From Metaphire vulgaris (Eukaryota; Annelida; Clitellata; Crassiclitellata; Megascolecidae), in NCBI GenBank assembly GCA_018105865.1, contig CM030868.1:2053770-2117769 (forward strand): a stretch of 64,000 nucleotides of DNA. The letters run 5' to 3'. The position numbers and the translations under genes are program-made. The notes beneath the pieces were generated by a model. The model did not search any database. It saw only the letters and a program-made list of their open reading frames with translations, and was not told the origin of the DNA. Shown here piece by piece: positions 44,146 through 64,000 of the stretch; the first letter of the stretch is position 1; each line of letters starts with the position of its first letter.

Positions 44146-47100
44146 AGTCCATGGTTTTTTTGAAATTTGAGCGAAAATTTGTGGTGTCGTAGGGCTTTCA
44201 TATTTGCACCGATTGAAGCCCAGTCGATGCCTACAAGGGATCTGGACCCGCATTTGGGATATCTATCAGGTGTCTGGCTTTTTTAAAGGGTTAAAAATCT
44301 ATAAAATGTATAGCCACCATTATTATATTTTGCAATATAGACACATTAATAGGGTGGAAAGTGACGGATTTTTCTAGTCCACTGACATCCCTGCAAGGCG
44401 TGTGAGGGTTCTAAAGAGAAATCTGGGTGAAATATCGACATGAATTTTTGGGTCGCCCGAAAAATTTTCATGGACTATAGTCCATGGTTTTTTTTCGAAA
44501 TTTGAGCGAAAATTTGTGGTGTCGTAGGGCTTTCATATTTGCACCGATTGAAGCCCAGTCGATGCCTACAAGGGATCTGGACCCGCATTTGGGATATCTA
44601 TCAGGTGTCTGGCTTTTTTAAAGGGTTAAAAATCTATAAAATGTATAGCCACCATTATTATATTTTGCAATATAGACACATTAATAGGGTGGAAAGTGAC
44701 GGATTTTTCTAGTCCACTGACATCCCTGCAAGGCATGTGTGAGGGTTCTAAAGAGAAATCTGGGTGAAATATCGACATGAATTTTTGGGTCGCCCGAAAA
44801 ATTTTCATGGACTATAGTCCATGGTTTTTTTCGAAATTTGAGCGAAAATTTGTGGTGTCGTAGGGCTTTCATTTTTGCACCGATTGAAGCCCAGTCGATG
44901 CCTACAAGGGATCTGGACCCGCATTTGGGATATCTATCAGGTGTCTGGCGATTTTTAAAGGGTTAAAAATCTATAAAATGTATAGCCACCATTATTATAT
45001 TTTGCAATATAGACACATTAATAGGGTGGAAAGTGACGGATTTTTCTAGTCCACTGACATCCCTGCAAGGCGTGTGAGGGTTCTAAAGAGAAATCTGGGT
45101 GAAATATCGACATGAATTTTGGGTCGCCCGAAAAATTTTCATGGACTATAGTCCATGGTTTTTTTCGAAATTTGAGCGAAAATTTGTGGTGTCGTAGGGC
45201 TTTCATATTTGCACCGATTGAAGCCCAGTCGATGCCTACAAGGGATCTGGACCCGCATTTGGGATATCTATCAGGTGTCTGGCTTTTTAAAGGGTTAAAA
45301 ATCTATAAAATGTATAGCCACCATTATTATATTTTGCAATATAGACACATTAATAGGGTGGAAAGTGACGGATTTTTCTAGTCCACTGACATCCCTGCAA
45401 GGCGTGTGAGGGTTCTAAAGAGAAATTTGGGTGAAATATCGACATGAATTTTTGGGTCGCCCGAAAAATTTTCATGGACTATAGTCCATGGTTTTTTTCG
45501 AAATTTGAGCGAAAATTTGTGGTGTCGTAGGGCTTTCATATTTGCACCGATTGAAGCCCAGTCGATGCCTACAAGGGATCTGGACCCGCATTTGGGATAT
45601 CTATCAGGTGTCTGGCTTTTTTAAAGGGTTAAAAATCTATAAAATGTATAGCCACCATTATTATATTTTGCAATATAGACACATTAATAGGGTGGAAAGT
45701 GACGGATTTTTCTAGTCCACTGACATCCCTGCAAGGCGTGTGAGGGTTCTAAAGAGAAATCTGGGTGAAATATCGACATGAATTTTTGGGTCGCCCGAAA
45801 AATTTTCATGGACTATAGTCCATGGTTTTTTCGAAATTTGAGCGAAAATTTGTGGTGTCGTAGGGCTTTCATATTTGCACCGATTGAAGCCCAGTCGATG
45901 CCTACAAGGGATCTGGACCCGCATTTGGGATATCTATCAGGTGTCTGGCTTTTTTAAAGGGTTAAAAATCTATAAAATGTATAGCCACCATTATTATATT
46001 TTGCAATATAGACACATTAATAGGGTGGAAAGTGACGGATTTTTCTAGTCCACTGACATCCCTGCAAGGCGTGTGAGGGTTCTAAAGAGAAATCTGGGTG
46101 AAATATCGACATGAATTTTGGGTCGCCCGAAAAATTTTCATGGACTATAGTCCATGGTTTTTTCGAAATTTGAGCGAAAATTTGTGGTGTCGTAGGGCTT
46201 TCATATTTGCACCGATTGAAGCCCAGTCGATGCCTACAAGGGATCTGGACCCGCATTTGGGATATCTATCAGGTGTCTGGCTTTTTTAAAGGGTTAAAAA
46301 TCTATAAAATGTATAGCCACCATTATTATATTTTGCAATATAGACACATTAATAGGGTGGAAAGTGACGGATTTTTCTAGTCCACTGACATCCCTGCAAG
46401 GCGTGTGAGGGTTCTAAAGAGAAATCTGGGTGAAATATCGACATGAATTTTTGGGTCGCCCGAAAAATTTTCATGGACTATAGTCCATGGTTTTTTCGAA
46501 ATTTGAGCGAAAATTTGTGGTGTCGTAGGGCTTTCATATTTGCACCGATTGAAGCCCAGTCGATGCCTACAAGGGATCTGGACCCGCATTTGGGATATCT
46601 ATCAGGTGTCTGGCTTTTTTAAAGGGTTAAAAATCTATAAAATGTATAGCCACCATTATTATATTTTGCAATATAGACACATTAATAGGGTGGAAAGTGA
46701 CGGATTTTTCTAGTCCACTGACATCCCTGCAAGGCGTGTGAGGGTTCTAAAGAGAAATCTGGGTGAAATATCGACATGAATTTTTGGGTCGCCCGAAAAA
46801 TTTTCATGGACTATAGTCCATGGTTTTTTTTCGAAATTTGAGCGAAAATTTGTGGTGTCGTAGGGCTTTCATATTTGCACCGATTGAAGCCCAGTCGATG
46901 CCTACAAGGGATCTGGACCCGCATTTGGGATATCTATCAGGTGTCTGGCTTTTTTAAAGGGTTAAAAATCTATAAAATGTATAGCCACCATTATTATATT
47001 TTGCAATATAGACACATTAATAGGGTGGAAAGTGACGGATTTTTCTAGTCCACTGACATCCCTGCAAGGCGTGTGAGGGTTCTAAAGAGAAATCTGGGTG

Positions 47101-48420
47101 AAATATCGACATGAATTTTTGGGTCGCCCGAAAAATTTTCATGGACTATAGTCCATGGTTTTTCGAAATTTGAGCGAAAATTTGTGGTGTCGTAGGGCTT
47201 TCATATTTGCACCGATTGAAGCCCAGTCGATGCCTACAAGGGATCTGGACCCGCATTTGGGATATCTATCAGGTGTCTGGCTTTTTTAAAGGGTTAAAAA
47301 TCTATAAAATGTATAGCCACCATTATTATATTTTGCAATATAGACACATTAATAGGGTGGAAAGTGACGGATTTTTCTAGTCCACTGACATCCCTGCAAG
47401 GCGTGTGAGGGTTCTAAAGAGAAATCTGGGTGAAATATCGACATGAATTTTTGGGTCGCCCGAAAAATTTTCATGGACTATAGTCCATGGTTTTTCGAAA
47501 TTTGAGCGAAAATTTGTGGTGTCGTAGGGCTTTCATATTTGCACCGATTGAAGCCCAGTCGATGCCTACAAGGGATCTGGACCCGCATTTGGGATATCTA
47601 TCAGGTGTCTGGCTTTTTTAAAGGGTTAAAATCTATAAAATGTATAGCCACCATTATTATATTTTGCAATATAGACACATTAATAGGGTGGAAAGTGACG
47701 GATTTTTCTAGTCCACTGACATCCCTGCAAGGCGTGTGAGGGTTCTAAAGAGAAATCTGGGTGAAATATCGACATGAATTTTTGGGTCGCCCGAAAAATT
47801 TTCATGGACTATAGTCCATGGTTTTTTCGAAATTTGAGCGAAAATTTGTGGTGTCGTAGGGCTTTCATATTTGCACCGATTGAAGCCCAGTCGATGCCTA
47901 CAAGGGATCTGGACCCGCATTTGGGATATCTATCAGGTGTCTGGCTTTTTTAAAGGGTTAAAAATCTATAAAATGTATAGCCACCATTATTATATTTTGC
48001 AATATAGACACATTAATAGGGTGGAAAGTGACGGATTTTTCTAGTCCACTGACATCCCTGCAAGGCGTGTGAGGGTTCTAAAGAGAAATCTGGGTGAAAT
48101 ATCGACATGAATTTTTGGGTCGCCCGAAAAATTTTCATGGACTATAGTCCATGGTTTTTTTTCGAAATTTGAGCGAAAATTTGTGGTGTCGTAGGGCTTT
48201 CATATTTGCACCGATTGAAGCCCAGTCGATGCCTACAAGGGATCTGGACCCGCATTTGGGATATCTATCAGGTGTCTGGCTTTTTAAAGGGTTAAAAATC
48301 TATAAAATGTATAGCCACCATTATTATATTTTGCAATATAGACACATTAATAGGGTGGAAAGTGACGGATTTTTCTAGTCCACTGACATCCCTGCAAGGC
48401 GTGTGGGGGTTCTAAAGAGG
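44146..48420 (+). repeat. 333-bp satellite, about 13 near-identical units
   Basis: The palindrome CATGGACTATAGTCCATGG lies in each unit; its TGG falls at 44471, 44808, 45142, 45475, 45809, 46141, 46474, 46807, 47142, 47474, 47805 and 48138, so unit length is 331-337 bp. Most length variation is the T run after CCATGG (about 4-9 T). Other differences are few, so the array is young or homogenised. Repeated 60-80 residue open frames are by-products. Confidence 0.97.
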
Positions 48421-50692
48421 TTCTAGATTTTTGAGAAATTTGACGAAAAATTCATGTCCGCAATTCGCTCAAATTTCGCTAGAGAATTGTTGGGGGCCTT
48501 GCAGTGATGCCATAGTACCGGAAATTTGGGCCAAATTCGCCCCGAATTAGTCGATTTTTCTACTAAAACGATTTCTAGCATTCTCTTAGTATGGATCAAA
48601 AAGGCTATATAAAAATTAGTAAGAAATCAAAGGGCCCGAGAGATATCAAAGATCTAATTGCTGAATGCAGATTCTTAGAGTACATTATGGACATACAATG
48701 GGATTGAATACTAATTTGAATAAAAATTGATGTAAAAGTTTATAGAAAGACTTCTCACAAATGATCACCAGCGTCAAAACCACAAAGACATCTTCATAGA
48801 TTTGCGTCACTTTACATAAACCAGATTATACAAATGTTAATAGTAGAAATAGCGAACTTTCTATTCATTATTTAAACCAGAATGCAAATGTTCGAACTCA
48901 AAAAATTGCAATCGATTTTGTTTTTGCAAAATGCATCCTACTAGGGATATTTCTAGGATTGTGAATTTGGGGTTGTCGACCTCAGATTGGGGGGTGTCCG
49001 GAGCTAAGTAGTATGCATTTTGTATGCATACCATTGTCACATTACCAAATTTTTGGGTGGGGGCTGTTGGGTGGGTGTTAGGGGGCTGTAAAAATATCCC
49101 TGACTCCTACACAGCTTACAATGAACATAGCACCGTATTTGTACAGTATATTAGGCCTATGCATCAGTGTCATGAATACAAAATCAATATTGATGATCAT
49201 AATATAATGTTATTTTGACATAGCATTTCTGGAACAGTGCCTCGTGATTTGATTACAGAAATTCGAAATAAGTAGGCCTAAGACTCTTCGATGTCACGTA
49301 TCCAGTTGTGTGACGTAATTTCAGGAAAAAAGTAGGGCATCAGTTCAGAAACACAGGGTCTTTGACGATTTGTACGGAGAGATTTCTAGCTGCGCTCTGG
49401 CGAAAGAAGGGTTCCAGAATAGGGAGGGGAAAGGGGGGCATCATTGATGTTTTCCAGTAAAAAATTACTACAAGCAGAAAATGTCAAGGACTTCTTGGCA
49501 CATAGAGTCTGTTATAATCCCACATACCCCTCCTGAAAAATTTCTTAAAGGTTTAGGGCAAATCCCACGAATGATCACATCCAGAATAGGGCCCGGCCCC
49601 CCCATGGCTAACCCAATGCTTGGTGGCAATCAGGCCGGCGTAAGATGAAACTCAAAAATACCGTCGAACACAAACAGGACTCGTCAATAATTAAAGCTTC
49701 AGAGCTGAACCTGTTAACTAAAAAAGAATGCAGTCAACATCAGATAATATGCATGTATTAGTCCAATTGAAATGCAAAAGTAATATTAGGCACTTGCACA
49801 CAAACACACACACAAACAAACACACTTGCACAGAAACACATACAAATCCATACACACAGACAAAATAATAGTTGAGTGTTAAAACAAACAAGCAAGAAAC
49901 GATTCTCAGTTTCAGCCGGAGACCTGTGTTCAGCCAGTCAAAGCAAAGAACAGCTACGTCTATATAACCTAACCCTAACTCCTTTAAATTAAATACAGGG
50001 TGGCGCAAAAAACCGGACTATTCACATTTAGGTCTGCATTTAATATAGTCAGCTTTTTGTGCCACCCTGTGAATGAAAACAGCCAAGTAGGTCTTGTAAT
50101 AAACTATTAACCAGTTGTCGTAGATTTTCCTAAAAAAGCATCAAAGTAATTCTGTCATAAAAATCATACTTTTGGACAAAGGAAACTTAGGCAATACTGC
50201 TTACTGCTGAACCAAACAATCAAACGATACCAAAGTTTCATTTCTACAATTGCATCTTTCATATATTAACAGCTACAACAAAACTATAATCAGATTTACC
50301 CAAGATCAAAACGTCAAGAAATGTTGACGGTTGGTTAAGACCTCTATTTATTCATCCACCCAGGTCTGAAACTACAAATAAATAACATTCAGAAACAAAT
50401 ATTCATAAGCACTGACAAGTTACAATAACTTGCATGCAGGATGATTTCCAAAGAGATTCTTTTTTTGGGGGGGGGGGTGCCCCCCCTCCGCCCGTCCCAA
50501 AAAAGTTTGAGGTAATACCAGTTTCAAATCTTGAGATCTGTTGCATATTTTTCAGACTGCATGATAGCCTATTGGCAATTCCCCCCTCTGAAACTAATAA
50601 ATTGTGTTCAGGGTCATTAGTTATCATACTGGGGGTCTGGGACCTCTGTCCTCTATAGCAAACATGATTAAGTAGAACACATTGGCCAACAG
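48421..50692. other. Intergenic, no gene recognised
   Basis: Between the satellite and the minus-strand gene. It contains a MITE-like element with GGGATATTTCTAGGATTGTG and ATATCCCTG ends (about 48951-49110; relatives at 52775-52945 and 62700-62870), a hairpin MITE at 49996-50070 and (CACA)n at 49795-49860. TTTATT at 50347-50352 could be the minus-strand polyadenylation signal for the unidentified gene. Confidence 0.5.
49996..50070. mobile_element. ~75-bp hairpin MITE
   Basis: CAGGGTGGCGCAAAAAACC to TTTTTGTGCCACCCTG; the halves are nearly complementary over the whole length. Confidence 0.85.
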
Positions 50693-62518
<11,826 letters not shown>

Positions 62519-62582
62519 CTAAGAAAAACAGCGAAAAATAAAACAGAAAAACTAAACATAACTGCAAAAAAGTGACTTTCAA

Positions 62583-64000
62583 AAACTCAAATGAAAAAAG
62601 ACGTTAGTTTTTGTAATTAAATGGCTCTAAATAAAATAATCACAACATATATTCCATAACTTAAGTACTCCACAAACTCTGTAAAATAATTGATGACAAC
62701 CAGGGATATTTCTAGGATTGTGAATTTGGGGGGTGTCGACCTCAAATTGGGGGGTGTTCGGAGATAATTAGTATGCATTTTGTATGCATACCATTGTCAC
62801 ATTACCAAATTTGGGGGTCGACCTCAAATTGGGGGTAGAGGGGGGTGTTGGGGGTGCAAAAATATGCCTGATGACAACCTAGAAACATTTTTAACTACAG
62901 TAGATGCCACTGTAAAAACACACCAAAAGAAAACATAGACTTACGACTAAAATATAAAGATCAAATCAGGAAAATATAAATATATAGAGCATGCTTGAAA
63001 TCTAGTGGCGATTTTCTCCATCAATGAAAACAACAAGGAAAAAAGACTAGACATAGGAATGATTTGAAACAGAAACATAAAGAACTGATGGTCCACTTAA
63101 ACTGCCATTCACAATCAATCAAATCAATGCTAATCAACTGAACTGATTAGAATCAATATAGGGCGGCACAAAAAACCGACTATATTAAATGCAAACCTAA
63201 ATGTGACTAGTCCGGTTTTTTACACCACCCTGTAGAATGATTTATGATCAATTGAATCAATGATACAGAAGTCATGCAAATGGAGGACAGCAACAGGGTT
63301 TTCCACCCACTCCCCAGCCTAGAAGCATCTACCCCCCCCCCCAATCCCCAACCAGACCAAAATTGTTAGTGTCAGTGATTTTTATCACTTTTATTTTCAT
63401 CACCTCTTTAAATTTCAAAAAGGATGATCAAGATATTCTATTTACATGTCCCTGCCCCTCCCCCAATTTCATTCTCTTCCTGGCTTTTGTATATGTTTTC
63501 CACCTCTGCACTTAACTTCGATTCAATATGGATCCTAGAGTGTATGGCAAATAAGGCCATGAATCACAGGCCCCCAGTGACCATCTAGGGGCTCTATGCA
63601 AATTAAACTGTCTGTGAGGAAGAAATTTGGGAACCACATGACTCATCTCACCCCTCCCCGGGGTGTCCCCCCAGCAAAAAAAATACAAAGGCCTCTGCTT
63701 TCCATGGAGACCCACCCTGTCATCGGTTTTCTTTATTCAAGAAAAATTACTTTCACAAAATATCACCAAGATTTTAGTCTAGAGTTCTCTCCGACAGAAA
63801 ACCAAACGTACAGAAGCTTTCAAATTGTATTGAAAAAGGCAACACATTATAATTACGCGATTGTTACAACGCCATCTGAAAACAGACTAAAAATAACAAA
63901 GGGCAAAAAAAATTTTTTTGTCTGGTGCCTTAGAAGTTATATATGTTTCTTGGTATATATAGTGCGCTGATTCCAAATATGATATCAGATTTTCCCTATC
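62583..64000. other. No gene recognised at the right edge
   Basis: Upstream side of the minus-strand gene. It contains a MITE-like stretch at 62700-62870 and a hairpin MITE at 63159-63232 (GGGCGGCACAAAAAACC to TACACCACCCTG). Short open frames on both strands show no family features; upstream exons of the gene probably lie beyond 64000. Confidence 0.5.
63159..63232. mobile_element. ~74-bp hairpin MITE
   Basis: Seventh member of the family; the left terminus has lost a base (AGGGCGGCACAAAAAACC), the right end is ACACCACCCTG followed by TA. Confidence 0.82.

Noticed and set aside
44626..48378. Repeated 60-80 residue open frames on both strands of the 333-bp satellite
   Set aside because: The same frame recurs in each unit and is broken by changes in T-run length; no start context or family similarity.

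Overview
The window is animal nuclear DNA. Coding sequence sits in short exons with GT/AG junctions, introns are about 0.3-4 kb, and a large share of the sequence is transposon-derived. Telomere-type TTAGGG hexamers embedded in a satellite, together with the gene families present, suggest a non-arthropod invertebrate, probably marine (deuterostome or lophotrochozoan). The species cannot be named from the sequence.

Four protein-coding genes can be assembled exon by exon with consistent reading phase. (1) 2206-10287 (+): the last five exons of a class I myosin, ending in the lipid-binding TH1 tail; the motor and neck lie left of the window. (2) 16753-27353 (+): a complete ten-exon ceramide synthase with a homeobox-like segment and the Lag1p motif, closest by eye to vertebrate CERS5/6. 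(3) 28915-41735 (+): translation initiation factor eIF4B with its RRM, an Arg/Asp-rich repeat region and conserved C-terminal motifs; one exon join near 36.67-37.75 kb is unresolved. (4) 50693-62518 (-): an unidentified gene of at least eleven exons encoding about 660 residues. Its 5' end is not seen, and one exon as modelled contains an in-frame TAG.

The rest is mostly repeats. Two satellites stand out: a 169-bp monomer carrying three telomere-like hexamers (about 61-1960 and 6120-8250), and a very homogeneous ~333-bp monomer (44146-48420, about 13 copies) with a perfect 19-bp palindrome in each unit. Several MITE families occur: hAT-like elements with 8-bp target duplications, an ~80-bp hairpin element restricted to 50-63 kb, an ~80-bp TTAA-flanked element enriched in eIF4B introns, and mariner/pogo-like elements. 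tRNA-derived SINEs, fragments of non-LTR retrotransposons and long trinucleotide or dinucleotide arrays fill most of the remaining space.

The genes have unrelated housekeeping roles (membrane-actin motor, sphingolipid synthesis, translation initiation), as expected in an animal genome; nothing suggests an operon or a joint pathway. I found no convincing new enzymatic system. The most interesting signals are the telomere-hexamer satellite, a splice donor built from a TTAA element, a minisatellite that repeats a 3' splice site in front of an eIF4B exon, and the uncharacterised minus-strand gene with its possible nonsense codon.
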